Shown here one piece after another: positions 43,636 to 52,179 of a stretch of DNA of 53,355 nt. The stretch spans positions 1 to 53,355 of the forward strand of contig JAUWNW010000003.1 in NCBI GenBank assembly GCA_030612445.1. The letters run 5' to 3'. Each line of letters begins with the position of its first letter. Position 1 is the first letter of the stretch. The notes under the pieces were generated by a model. That model had not been told where the DNA came from, searched no databases, and was given only the letters and a program-made list of their open reading frames with translations. The DNA is from Candidatus Aminicenantota bacterium (lineage in GTDB: Bacteria; Acidobacteriota; Aminicenantia; Aminicenantales; Aminicenantaceae). Both the position numbers and the translations under genes were made by a program.

Positions 43636-45122
43636 TTCCGGGCGGGATAATTGGAGATTTCAGGAACAATATTTATAAAATCAGGCACCTTGATCGGAGA
43701 TAAAAAATAGCTGCAGTAGCTTATTAATGCCTTTTCATCCGAATCATCGCCTTCTGTCAGCACTACGAAACACTTTATCAATTCCCCAAAAAAATCATCC
43801 GGCTCTCCTACTGTTACAGCTCTTTCCACCCCGGGATGTTTTAACAATAACTCATTGATCTCATCGGGATGAATATTAAATCCTCCCCGTATGATCAAGT
43901 CCTTTTTTCTGCTGCAAAAGTAGAAATAACCTTTTTCATCCTGATAGCCGATATCACCTGTACAAAAGTATCCCTTTTTAAAGTACCGAAAAGCGAGCTT
44001 TGAATTAAAAGCATAACCTGGAAAGACATTTTCTCCTTTAACCGCTATCTCTCCAGTATTTCCAGGAGGCAATTCATTTCCCTCCTCATCTATGATTCTG
44101 ATGTCATTTACATCCAATGCTTTTCCGATTGTTCCTCTTTTCCAATTTGCATCAAGGGGATGATCAACATGAGTCGGTCCGGTTTCAGTAAGCCCATAGA
44201 GATTTGCAACCGGCAAATTAAATGTCCTTTCGAATTTCATCTGAAGTTCTTCTGATAATGGGGCTGACCCACAGCCAATATATTTTAAAGATGTAATTTC
44301 GCTTTTTTCAAAAGGCAAATTACACAGCATATACAAAATTGTCGGTACAACCTCAATATAAGTTATCTGATAAATATCACAAATGTGCCAAAAGCGATTC
44401 TTTATATTCCAGAAGCTATCAGCTAAAATTATAGTTCCGCCCTTATAGAGAGCCGTAAAGAGGGAATAATTCAAAGCGGCACTATGGGCAAGGGGAAGGA
44501 CAATCAAGTGGATATCATTTGAACAAAAATTAAAGCCGCGGCATACAGAAGGAATCAAAGCCATTATGTTTTTCTGGGAATACAAAATTCCCCGGGGATG
44601 AAGAGACGTTCCGGAAGAGTGAAATAAACAGGCTATTTCTTCAGGTCTAATATTCTCTGCTACAAATCTGTCCTCATATTTCATCATATCTCTGAGAAAA
44701 CTTTGTTTCTCTCCATTAATATAAATCAGTCGGGAGAAAGAAACTTCCAGGAAGTCGCCGCTTTTTTCTTTTTGCATAAAGACGATCTTCGGTTTGCTAA
44801 GATTAATATCGCGCTTTAATTCTGCTTTACTAAATATTTTCGGATATGGAAACATTACCGTCCCATATCTAAGCGACGCCAGGAACAAAAGGCAAAACTC
44901 CAAGCTATTGTCTAAATAGATCGAAACTAGATCTCCTTTTTTTAAGCCCAAGGTTTTAAAGTAATTACAGATGGAATTTACAAGGCTATTGCACTCTTTA
45001 TAAGTCAATCCAAAATTCTGGTTCAGGTCGAATAAAAACTCTTTATCAGGAGTCTCGGCTGCGAATATTTTGAGTGAGTTGGTAATATTATTATTACCGG
45101 ACTCAATTTGTTTATCTGCCAT
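43632..45122 (-). CDS. AMP-dependent ligase lacking the C-terminal catalytic lysine
   Basis: A 496-residue adenylate-forming enzyme on the opposite strand. It has a changed A3 motif (HSSGTSLHPRGIL, Arg in place of the usual Lys), then A5 YGLTETGP, A7 CTGDIGY and A8 RKKDLIIRGGFNIHPDE. The protein ends VPEISNYPARN, just where the A10 P-x-x-x-x-GK motif should follow, so about 15-20 residues including the lysine are missing. No other frame restores it. It may still catalyse the thioester half-reaction, or be inactive. The gene converges on luxC, which suggests truncation by rearrangement. Confidence 0.85.
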   Translation of the reverse strand: MADKQIESGNNNITNSLKIFAAETPDKEFLFDLNQNFGLTYKECNSLVNSICNYFKTLGLKKGDLVSIYLDNSLEFCLLFLASLRYGTVMFPYPKIFSKAELKRDINLSKPKIVFMQKEKSGDFLEVSFSRLIYINGEKQSFLRDMMKYEDRFVAENIRPEEIACLFHSSGTSLHPRGILYSQKNIMALIPSVCRGFNFCSNDIHLIVLPLAHSAALNYSLFTALYKGGTIILADSFWNIKNRFWHICDIYQITYIEVVPTILYMLCNLPFEKSEITSLKYIGCGSAPLSEELQMKFERTFNLPVANLYGLTETGPTHVDHPLDANWKRGTIGKALDVNDIRIIDEEGNELPPGNTGEIAVKGENVFPGYAFNSKLAFRYFKKGYFCTGDIGYQDEKGYFYFCSRKKDLIIRGGFNIHPDEINELLLKHPGVERAVTVGEPDDFFGELIKCFVVLTEGDDSDEKALISYCSYFLSPIKVPDFINIVPEISNYPARN

Positions 45123-45374
45123 GTTTGGTTACTAATATTATATGCGGATCATACTAGAGTTTCAAATGCAGGTCTTACTTTGTGATATTATTAATACAAT
45201 CTTTGTTCGTATCTTTTCTTGCTTTATCTTTTTCTTCAAAGTAGGATTGCTAATATAGAAATACAAAAGGCGAAAATACAAAAAAAATGCGCAGTAATCT
45301 TAGCAAGCCAATAACATATTTCTTAAACAATATCCTTAAACCGGCTGAGGGACGCTGGCGGGGAGAGATATGAT

Positions 45375-45968
45375 ATGATCGCGATTCCGGCAGTAGCGGC
45401 TGCCCTTATAATCCTGGTGCTGCTGCTCTGGAAGCTCTGGTTTCTACGCAATCCCGAACGCGTGATTCCATGTGGTCGTCACCTGCTTTCCCCGGCGGAC
45501 GGGCGGGTGCTCAAGATCATCCCTATCAATGACTGTGGTCTTGATCCTTTTGTCGGAGATACCAGGAGTACCGGCAGTGATTTCAGGGGGGGCTGGCAGA
45601 TCACCATTTTTCTGTCGCTCTTTGATGTTCACTTTCAGCGAGCTCCGGTTGACGGCAAGGTCGAAATTATACAGTATTTCCAGGGGCGTTTTTTTCCCGC
45701 CTTCACACAACGTGCCAGTGCGAACGAACAAAACCGCATCCTGCTCAACAACCCGGAATTGGGCAGAATTGAAGTCATCCAAGCGGCAGGATATTTAGCA
45801 AGACGTATAAAATGCTTTGTGCGGGAAAAGGAGTCGGTCAAGAAAGGACAGGTCATCGGCCTGATCACATTCGGCTCCCGAGTATCACTACTGGTTCCCG
45901 GGTTTAAGCTGAGAATCAAGGAGGGGCAGCGAGTCAAAGCTGGACAAACCGTGATCGCTGAATATTGA
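45375..45968 (+). CDS. psd: Phosphatidylserine decarboxylase, short (archaeal/firmicute) type
   Basis: A 197-residue proenzyme with an N-terminal membrane helix (AAALIILVLLLWKLWFL), SPADGRVLKI, the FLSLFDVHFQRAP segment and the self-cleavage Ser168 in TFGSRVSLLVPG. Cleavage before Ser168 gives the pyruvoyl cofactor. It turns phosphatidylserine into phosphatidylethanolamine in the inner membrane. The start at 45375 has GGGGAGAGA upstream. Its stop overlaps the pssA start (TGATG), so the two successive steps of the pathway are co-translated in reverse order. This operon is more GC-rich than the lux cassette before it. Confidence 0.93.
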   Translation: MIAIPAVAAALIILVLLLWKLWFLRNPERVIPCGRHLLSPADGRVLKIIPINDCGLDPFVGDTRSTGSDFRGGWQITIFLSLFDVHFQRAPVDGKVEIIQYFQGRFFPAFTQRASANEQNRILLNNPELGRIEVIQAAGYLARRIKCFVREKESVKKGQVIGLITFGSRVSLLVPGFKLRIKEGQRVKAGQTVIAEY

Positions 45969-46480
45969 TGAATGCACTCAAAATCATGAAACCGGCCGAC
46001 ATTTTCTCGCTAGGCAATGCCTTGCTTGGCTTTTGCGCCCTTTTTTTTATCTATTGGGATCAACTGTCCTGGGCAGTGGCGGCCATTGTCCTGGCCGCTA
46101 TCTTTGATCTGATCGACGGTAAGTTTGCCCGTAGGAAAGGCACCGCCAATGATTTTGGTCGTGAACTTGATTCCCTGGCCGACATTGTATCATTCGGGGT
46201 AGCGCCCGCCTTTCTAGGCTTCGTGCTCCTACAACCGCGGATGCTTTTAGTGGCATCACCGGTGATTTTTCTGCTGTGTGGGATTATCCGAGTAGGGAGG
46301 TTTAATGTCAGTTCCAGAGAGGATTTCTATGAAGGCATGCCAATCACTCTCAATGCCGTGATTTTTCCGGCCCTTTATTTCCTGAATTGTGCGGATCTTT
46401 GTATGAGCTTGGCTTTTCTGATCTCCGCTGTTCTGATGGTCTCCTCCTTAAAATTCCGAAAACCGAGGATCCTGAGATAA
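45968..46480 (+). CDS. pssA: CDP-diacylglycerol-serine O-phosphatidyltransferase
   Basis: A 170-residue membrane protein of the CDP-alcohol phosphatidyltransferase family. The signature D-G-x2-A-R-x8-G-x3-D-x3-D is complete in DLIDGKFARRKGTANDFGRE followed by LDSLADIVSFG. It makes phosphatidylserine from CDP-diacylglycerol and serine; psd uses the product. The ATG at 45968 overlaps the psd stop. Three or more further hydrophobic helices follow to the C terminus. The next gene begins 4 bases later. Confidence 0.92.
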   Translation: MNALKIMKPADIFSLGNALLGFCALFFIYWDQLSWAVAAIVLAAIFDLIDGKFARRKGTANDFGRELDSLADIVSFGVAPAFLGFVLLQPRMLLVASPVIFLLCGIIRVGRFNVSSREDFYEGMPITLNAVIFPALYFLNCADLCMSLAFLISAVLMVSSLKFRKPRILR

Positions 46481-46484
46481 TCCA

Positions 46485-47420
46485 ATGGATATCATCACCC
46501 ATGGGATTTCCGGAGTGCTTCTGGGAGCGGCCCAGAGGGACTCTTCATATGCTCGCCGATTTTTTTGGATGGGGTGTGCCTTAGCCCCTGATCTGGACCT
46601 TTTCTCCGGTCTGGGAGGGCCGATTGTTTACTACACCTTTCACCGGCGATTGCTGCACGGTCTGCCGGGTGCGATCCTGCTGGTGCTGCTACTGGCTGTC
46701 CTCTATAGGAAAGCCGGATGGGGTTCCTTTTCTTATGGAACTCTGCTGGCAGGAACAGCAATTTTCGTCCATCTCTTACTGGACATCTCGACTTCATTTG
46801 GAACCAGTCTCCTCTACCCTTTTTCTACGCAGAGCTTTCACTGGGACTTGCTTTTCGCCTTTGACCTGTGGTTGGCCGGGTGTATGCTGGCCAGTATCGG
46901 GTTAGGCGCCTTGCGTCCTGAGTGGCGTCGGCAAGCTGCAGCCATCGGTCTGGTACTGACGGGAGGATACCTCTTAACCTGTCTGTATTGCAAGCATCAG
47001 GCACGGGCCAGGCTTGCTGCCGAGATCGATGCCGGACTCCTTCATCCGGGTTCTACAGCAGTTATACCGCAACCCTTTTCTCCACTCTCCTGGGCGGGAT
47101 TTGTTATAACCTCAGAGGGAACTTGGGCGGGCAAGCTCTCGCTTTCCTCTGATGAACCCTTGAAACTGCATCTATTCCCATTACCAGGCTTCCCTCGATT
47201 GTTGGCGCTGGCCGATAAAACGCAGTCGGCAATACGTTTTCTGTCCTTTGCCCGTTTCCCTTACATCCGGGCCGAGCAGGATTCTGATCGAGTCACATTT
47301 TATTATACCGACCTGCGTTTTAGGTTCTCCGGGATGGAGCGCTCCAATCATTATTTCGGCATGAAAGTCGTTGTCAGCAACGACGGTCACATCTTATATG
47401 AGGGGCTGGTCAATGATTAG
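46485..47420 (+). CDS. YdjM/DUF457-type membrane-bound metal-dependent hydrolase
   Basis: A 311-residue protein. The N-terminal ~170 residues hold the family's metal-ligand pattern in membrane context: DIITHGISG, APDLDLFS, FHRRLLHG and HLLLDISTSFGTSLL. The C-terminal ~130 residues form a soluble, beta-rich tail with VTFYYTDLRFRFSG and YFGMKVVVSNDGHILYEG. Related proteins (YfhO/YdjM-like) are inner-membrane hydrolases of unsettled function. It overlaps the downstream caspase-like gene by 8 bases and follows pssA, so a membrane-lipid role is possible. Confidence 0.82.
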   Translation: MDIITHGISGVLLGAAQRDSSYARRFFWMGCALAPDLDLFSGLGGPIVYYTFHRRLLHGLPGAILLVLLLAVLYRKAGWGSFSYGTLLAGTAIFVHLLLDISTSFGTSLLYPFSTQSFHWDLLFAFDLWLAGCMLASIGLGALRPEWRRQAAAIGLVLTGGYLLTCLYCKHQARARLAAEIDAGLLHPGSTAVIPQPFSPLSWAGFVITSEGTWAGKLSLSSDEPLKLHLFPLPGFPRLLALADKTQSAIRFLSFARFPYIRAEQDSDRVTFYYTDLRFRFSGMERSNHYFGMKVVVSNDGHILYEGLVND

Positions 47421-48378
47421 CGCCAGACGGGTGAAAAAGCGGTCTTGTTTCAGGAAATTTATTAAAATCTACCTGATAGTCAATTTGGTCCTGCTTGTAT
47501 TCGCAATAATCGCAGATCTCATCTGGTTCCAGGGAAGCGGCCATCCGCCGCCTCACCTGAAGGTACCAGGGCTTTTTGTGCCTGGACAACCAATCTCCGG
47601 AACTGTTGCTCTCCTCGTCAATGGGGCGATTAAGCCGAAAAAAAACCATCCTCGCTACTGGAATAACCTGTCATTAATGTATTGCACCCTGCGCAGCCTG
47701 GGATTCGAGACTATTCATGTTCTCAACTCCGATGGAACCTCCCCTGAATCAGACCGGCTTAAAAGAGCTTTCCTGGCATTTTTCCCTTATGGAAAAACGG
47801 AGGACAGTCCCCGCGATCTGGATCTCGACGGAAAAGACGACGTCGACGGGCCTGCTACTCGGGAAAACTTTCAGGCAACTCTTCATGCTATCGGCAGCAG
47901 CATAAAGCAGGAAGATCGGCTTTTTATCTTTTTTACTGATCACGGCAAGTTGAGATTCCAGAGATTTAAACCTTATGCAGTTGTCCGACTCTGGGGAGAC
48001 GAGATCTCCGGGGACGATTTCCAGGATATTTTGAGCGAGGCTATCCCCCCCGAGATTTGGGTAACGGTGTTGGCCACCCAATGCTGGGGCGAGAGCTTTC
48101 TCAAACATGTGAAACGGAAAAGAACGGTCCTTATGGCTCCAGGTCGTCCCAACTGGATCTGGTCTGACCATGATTACAGTCTTTTTCCCTACTTATTTTG
48201 CGAGGCGTTGATTCAGATAAGGCTTAAGACCGGGCAGCCGAGACTTGAGGACCTGAACGGCGACGGTTTTGTCCGCTTTTGTGAAGCCTTTGAGATTGCC
48301 AGACGGCGTGATCATGCTCCTGAGTGGCCGATCATGTGGATCAATGAAGACGGTTCGTCAATCCCATTCCCTTTTTGA
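47413..48378 (+). CDS. Membrane-anchored caspase/legumain-like (clan CD) protein
   Basis: A protein of about 321 residues. A Lys/Arg-rich start is followed by one helix (YLIVNLVLLVFAIIADLIWF), so the rest should face the periplasm. The soluble domain has a strand TVALLVNGA, HVLNSDG, an Asp-rich segment DLDLDGKDDVDGPAT, then the candidate catalytic dyad: H177 in FFTDHGK and C224 in LATQCWGESFL. This His-Gly plus Cys order matches C13/C14 cysteine peptidases (legumain, metacaspase). The ATG at 47413 overlaps the hydrolase gene; an upstream ATG (47371) would lie further inside it. Substrate unknown. Confidence 0.7.
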   Translation: MISARRVKKRSCFRKFIKIYLIVNLVLLVFAIIADLIWFQGSGHPPPHLKVPGLFVPGQPISGTVALLVNGAIKPKKNHPRYWNNLSLMYCTLRSLGFETIHVLNSDGTSPESDRLKRAFLAFFPYGKTEDSPRDLDLDGKDDVDGPATRENFQATLHAIGSSIKQEDRLFIFFTDHGKLRFQRFKPYAVVRLWGDEISGDDFQDILSEAIPPEIWVTVLATQCWGESFLKHVKRKRTVLMAPGRPNWIWSDHDYSLFPYLFCEALIQIRLKTGQPRLEDLNGDGFVRFCEAFEIARRRDHAPEWPIMWINEDGSSIPFPF

Positions 48379-48546
48379 ATCGAGTAGGTATCCTGCAGGA
48401 TAGTATTATTTACTTGTAGATTCAGGTTTTATGGAAATATGATCAATGCACGAGCGGTTGTGATCCTGCTAACCTGACCTGGAGCACCCTTTCCAAAAAT
48501 TCTTTCCCGTTTAGAGCAGCTTTGGCTTTAATTGCTTCCACTCAAG

Positions 48547-48781
48547 TTATTCTCCTTTACTTCTTAAGCTTTCCAGATCGCACCGGAAACAGCGCTGCGC
48601 TTCTAAAACCGCAGTTGCTTACTGTATCCCAGCTCTACTTCGCTGAAATTGCAGCACCGGTCTTGAATACTTGTTTTCGGCATTTCCGGGCGGGTGAGTT
48701 CAAAAACGTCGATTTCCGGGGAGATTTCAACGGGAGGCACTTCAAGTCTTGGTTCTGTCGCTTCATATTCACGGGTGAGGC
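48547..48781 (-). pseudogene. Decayed C-terminal fragment of an Fe-S/flavin oxidoreductase (GltD/NuoF-like)
   Basis: The minus strand reads LTREYEATEPRLEVPPVEIS and then MPKTSIQDRCCNFSEVELGY. After a frameshift near 48605 it reads VLEAQRCFRCDLESL and a stop (48547-48549). F-x-EVELGY-x8-EA-x-RC-x-RCD is typical of the Cys-rich segment in GltD-like and related pyridine-nucleotide oxidoreductases. The rest of the gene is absent and the PPTase copy begins just beyond. It lies in the 403-base gap 48379-48781; nothing else is recognised there. Confidence 0.6.
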
Positions 48782-49495
48782 TTGCGCCTCTTAAATATTT
48801 GTGGATGGATTGAGTGGAGTGCATCTCTGGAGATAAAAAAGAAAGATATTCCAGTTTTAAGGCGCCTGCTTACTCTGGATGAAAAAGAAAGGGCCGACCG
48901 TTTTTGTTTTGAAAAAGACCAAGCTAATTTTATAATTGGCAGGGCAATACTTCGCACCCTGTTAGGCAGATATACAAACCAGTCTCCAGCTGATGTTAAA
49001 TTTGTTTATAACTCCTATGGAAAACCGTTATTAAAAAAACAAGTTCAAAGCCCTCCCCTTAATTTTAACCTATCCCATTCAGGTGGAAAAGTGCTGTATG
49101 CTTTTTCCCGGGGGATTCCTCTGGGGATCGACCTGGAAAAAATGAAGCCGAACATTGATCTTGCTGCGATCGCCCCACGGTTTTTCTCTCCCGGGGAAGT
49201 ATCAAGCTTGTTCTCTCTGAAAAAAGCAGACAGGGCTGAAGCTTTTTACTCCTGCTGGACAAGGAAAGAAGCCTTTATAAAAGCTATGGAAATGGGTTTG
49301 TCTCTGGAGCTGGATAAATTTGATGTTTCTTTACGACCGGGAGAACCTGCCCGACTGATAAGTGTAAAATTCCAAAACCAAAATACTCGAAACTGGTCGT
49401 TATATGATCTGAAGGTATTTCCTGGTTTTAAAGCCTGCTTGGCTGTAAGATCCAGGAATATTGTAATTTCATATTATTTCTGGGATTCCAATTGA
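48782..49495 (+). CDS. Sfp-type 4'-phosphopantetheinyl transferase (copy 2)
   Basis: A 237-codon near-copy of the PPTase at 31546: all motifs are intact (FNLSHSGGKVLYA, GIDLEKMKPNIDL, WTRKEAFIKAMEM) and I count about 22 differences over ~220 residues. Similarity starts around base 48818 and stops near the final codons (GGGATTCCA), so only this gene was copied. The 5' end differs: the sole in-frame start is TTG at 48782, with GAGG only one base away, so expression is doubtful. No PKS/NRPS lies beside it. It could activate the stand-alone ACP or be a relic. Confidence 0.85.
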   Translation: MRLLNICGWIEWSASLEIKKKDIPVLRRLLTLDEKERADRFCFEKDQANFIIGRAILRTLLGRYTNQSPADVKFVYNSYGKPLLKKQVQSPPLNFNLSHSGGKVLYAFSRGIPLGIDLEKMKPNIDLAAIAPRFFSPGEVSSLFSLKKADRAEAFYSCWTRKEAFIKAMEMGLSLELDKFDVSLRPGEPARLISVKFQNQNTRNWSLYDLKVFPGFKACLAVRSRNIVISYYFWDSN

Positions 49496-49521
49496 AGAAA
49501 ATTATTGATTCAATTTTATCA

Positions 49522-49716
49522 TCAATATTTCCAGAGGCTCGTATCTTCTCCAGCAGGAGCGTTTTTAGTTATATATATTTCAAACATTTTGAATAGCTCA
49601 GCTCCCCTAGGGCCCCAGCAATGGGGTTTCCGGTCTGCATACTCCACTGTACCGTCATAGTAGGGATTCTTTGTGCTTTCCAGGAACTCTTCCAGCAAAA
49701 CCACTGCATTGTTCAA
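49522..49716 (-). CDS. Small hypothetical ORF, possible gene remnant
   Basis: 64 codons, VVLLEEFLESTKNPYYDGTV then YADRKPHCWGPRGAELFKMF. The composition looks protein-like rather than random, but I recognise no family. The frame stays open upstream across the end of the ROK gene in another reading frame, so this may be the tail of a truncated gene instead of a true small protein. TTG start, 17 bases after the ROK stop. Confidence 0.35.
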   Translation of the reverse strand: MNNAVVLLEEFLESTKNPYYDGTVEYADRKPHCWGPRGAELFKMFEIYITKNAPAGEDTSLWKY

Positions 49717-49733
49717 ATAAAAAGTGTCTTGAA

Positions 49734-50645
49734 TTAAGAAATAAGCCGCTCCCGAGCCCAGCAGGCTGCGCCGATAAATCCTGCTTTATTTCCCAGGCTG
49801 GCTGGTACGATTGAGCAGCAGTCAAATGAGCCTTTAAATGACCTTTTCCGGGCTTCGCTTATGGTTGGAGCAAGGAGCAGATCTCCGGCTTTCATGACCC
49901 CGCCTCCCAGGACTACTTTCTCCGGATTAAAGAGATTTATGGTAGTACCGATGCCGATGCCCAGAAAGTGGCCGGCCCGGGCAAAGGCCTCTGTGGCTGC
50001 TTTGTCACCTTGCTTGGCCCGTATAGCAATATCTTTGGCTGAAAGATTCTCTTTAGTCGGTTTAAATTCCTGGTAGTTTCTGACTATCTTTGGGGCAGAG
50101 CCTTCGGTTTCCAAACACCCCCGGCTGCCGCAGTTACAGAGTTCGCCTTCGGGATTAACGATTACATGGCCGATCTCCCCGGCAAAACCTCCTGAGCCCT
50201 GCCAGAGTTTTCCCTCAAGGACTACCCCGCCGCCTACACCGGTGCCGATTGTCAGCAGGATCATACTGTGTGCTCCTTTTCCTGCTCCGGCTTTATACTC
50301 TCCGAAAGCAGCCATATTAGCATCATTGGCCCCTATAAAAGGAACCTTGATGAATTCGGAAAGAGCGGATAGAAGATCAAAATTATCAATACCAGGATAG
50401 TTAGGGGATTGGAGGATTTTTTGTTTAACAGTAGAAAAGATCCCGGGAAAGCCGAATCCGACTGTAGCAACCGGTTCAGCTGCTCCCTTTTTTAGATTTT
50501 CCCAGCAGATTTTTATAAGAGCGATTAAATCTATAATTTTTTCAGGGGTGTCAACCCTCTTATGAGAGATGATATCCAGATGTTCATTGATAAGTCCGTA
50601 TTTTAACTGAGTCCCCCCCAGGTCGAATCCAGCGTAAAACGCCAT
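49734..50645 (-). CDS. ROK-family sugar kinase (glucokinase-like)
   Basis: A 303-residue kinase with the ATP-binding GFDLGGTQLKYGL at the start, the catalytic Asp in GANDANMAAFGE, GTGVGGGVVLEGKLW, GEIGHVIVNP and the ROK zinc motif CNCGSRGCLET. It phosphorylates glucose or a related sugar with ATP in the cytoplasm. There is no N-terminal helix-turn-helix, so it is an enzyme and not a repressor. Its ATG shares a base with the methyltransferase stop (TAATG), third gene of the tatA-methyltransferase-kinase operon. Confidence 0.93.
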   Translation of the reverse strand: MAFYAGFDLGGTQLKYGLINEHLDIISHKRVDTPEKIIDLIALIKICWENLKKGAAEPVATVGFGFPGIFSTVKQKILQSPNYPGIDNFDLLSALSEFIKVPFIGANDANMAAFGEYKAGAGKGAHSMILLTIGTGVGGGVVLEGKLWQGSGGFAGEIGHVIVNPEGELCNCGSRGCLETEGSAPKIVRNYQEFKPTKENLSAKDIAIRAKQGDKAATEAFARAGHFLGIGIGTTINLFNPEKVVLGGGVMKAGDLLLAPTISEARKRSFKGSFDCCSIVPASLGNKAGFIGAACWARERLIS

Positions 50646-51853
50646 TATGTTTTTATTCCTATTGCTGCGTAATTTGAGGGGGAATAGAGAAGCTCGTTTA
50701 GCTTGTCTATATTTTCGTTTTGGATTCGGGCCAGCTCTTCAGATGCTGGTAGTTCCTTAAGCTTTTCTGCTTCAAGGGGTGAGGAATATGTTATCTCTAC
50801 GTTATCGAATCCAGTGCTTTCCATGAGGAATTTTAAGGCCCGGGGATGAACCGGTTGTTTATGAGAAATATCCAGATAATATATCTGGACCAGGGAGAAA
50901 ACTGAAACAGGATTTATGGTCTCAAGCACAATATGGCTTCCTGCAGCTAGCTTAAAGTAAGCAAGCTCTATCATTCTTTTAAGATATGAGGGGGAGAGGT
51001 GCTCTATTACTTGGGATGAAAATATCCCTCCCAAGCAGCCGTCCTTGTATGCTGCCAGTGTTTCAAGGATATCTGCTTTGCGGCAGTTAAAGCCTTTATC
51101 CGTACAGGTCTCTATCATCTGCTCGTTTATATCTATGCCTTTGGCCTCGATGCCGTTTTCAGCAAGTAGGTCTATGAATTCACCCCGGCCGCAGCCAAGG
51201 TCAAGGATTAGTTTACCCGGCTTGAAATAGGGAAGAAATATCTCCTGCTGTTTTTTTACATCTGCTTCAGAACCGCGGTGCCGGTTTTCAAACCCTGCAT
51301 ACTGGAAATCATCCAAGGGCTGGGCGATTTCTTTGACCTGGGCGGGAGTGGGATGCTCTTTTTTTTCAAGGACTGCCAGCAGGCGGTTCAGTTTTTCTTT
51401 CAGGAGGATGAATTTTTTCATAAGGATTGAGGCATCTTCATAGTTTGCCGCAAGTTTGTCGATCTTCCATTCCATACTTTTAAAGATCATGCTGACATGA
51501 TTGTTGCTTAAGGCATCCCATTCTTTGTCTTTAGCATCTGTTAATTCAGAATTGTACTCTATCATCTCTGCCATAGAAGCAAAAATCTCTCTGGTCTGAT
51601 TCTGATTTTCCTCCAGCTGAGATAGGAGTCCTTTGAGAATTTCAAGGATCTGATGATTGAATTGCTGTTGATGTTTGCTTTTCTTTTTTGTTTTAATGCT
51701 ATTTTCAAGCTCGGCAAGGGTTTGCCGGGAAGTTTGAGTGTTTTTGGAGTCGATATACTTTTGGCTTTTTTCTTTTAAGCCTTGAAGCTTGGTTGAAAGA
51801 TCTTTTTCTTTTTTTTGGCGTTTAGCTGTTAGTTTTTCAATCGTGCGCTTCAT
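50645..51853 (-). CDS. Class I SAM-dependent methyltransferase with N-terminal coiled coil
   Basis: A 402-residue protein. The first ~190 residues are Lys/Glu/Gln-rich and form coiled coil. The C-terminal ~200 residues are a Rossmann-type methyltransferase: ILDLGCGRGEFIDLLAENGI (SAM motif I), GIDINEQMIETC and FSSQVIEHL. The plan resembles polysaccharide chain-terminating methyltransferases (WbdD-like), whose coiled coil acts as a ruler; that is inference. The ATG at 51853 overlaps the tatA stop; a TTG one codon earlier is possible. Confidence 0.87.
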   Translation of the reverse strand: MKRTIEKLTAKRQKKEKDLSTKLQGLKEKSQKYIDSKNTQTSRQTLAELENSIKTKKKSKHQQQFNHQILEILKGLLSQLEENQNQTREIFASMAEMIEYNSELTDAKDKEWDALSNNHVSMIFKSMEWKIDKLAANYEDASILMKKFILLKEKLNRLLAVLEKKEHPTPAQVKEIAQPLDDFQYAGFENRHRGSEADVKKQQEIFLPYFKPGKLILDLGCGRGEFIDLLAENGIEAKGIDINEQMIETCTDKGFNCRKADILETLAAYKDGCLGGIFSSQVIEHLSPSYLKRMIELAYFKLAAGSHIVLETINPVSVFSLVQIYYLDISHKQPVHPRALKFLMESTGFDNVEITYSSPLEAEKLKELPASEELARIQNENIDKLNELLYSPSNYAAIGIKT

Positions 51854-52053
51854 CAATCTTCAGAGGGAGGCTTTTTATTTCCTTTGAGGGATTCATCCTC
51901 TTTATCCTTTGAGCTGATGGATTTTTTAAAATTCTTTATGCCTTCTCCCAAAGACTTTCCTAATTCGGGCAGTTTGCGTGCTCCGAAAATAATCACTATG
52001 ATCAAAACGATTAACAAAAGCTCCATTGGTCCTACTGGTCCGAATAAAAACAT
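51853..52053 (-). CDS. tatA: Sec-independent translocase protein TatA/E
   Basis: A 66-residue protein with one short N-terminal membrane helix ([20 protein letters not shown]), the conserved FG hinge, an amphipathic helix [20 protein letters not shown] and a charged tail. It builds the pore of the twin-arginine export system. GGAGG lies 5 bases before the ATG at 52053, which decides against a start 18 codons upstream. It is the first gene of the operon with the methyltransferase and kinase; tatB/tatC are not in the window. Confidence 0.92.
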   Translation of the reverse strand: MFLFGPVGPMELLLIVLIIVIIFGARKLPELGKSLGEGIKNFKKSISSKDKEDESLKGNKKPPSED

Positions 52054-52179
52054 AAAAACCTCCAAATGTTCTCTATCAAAATTACTCGACTCCCGCCTAA
52101 AAGTCAAGCGTTCCCTCTGCTGTTTATACTCAAATATTTTACTTTACTAACATTGCCATTGTGATTATATTACATTAAC

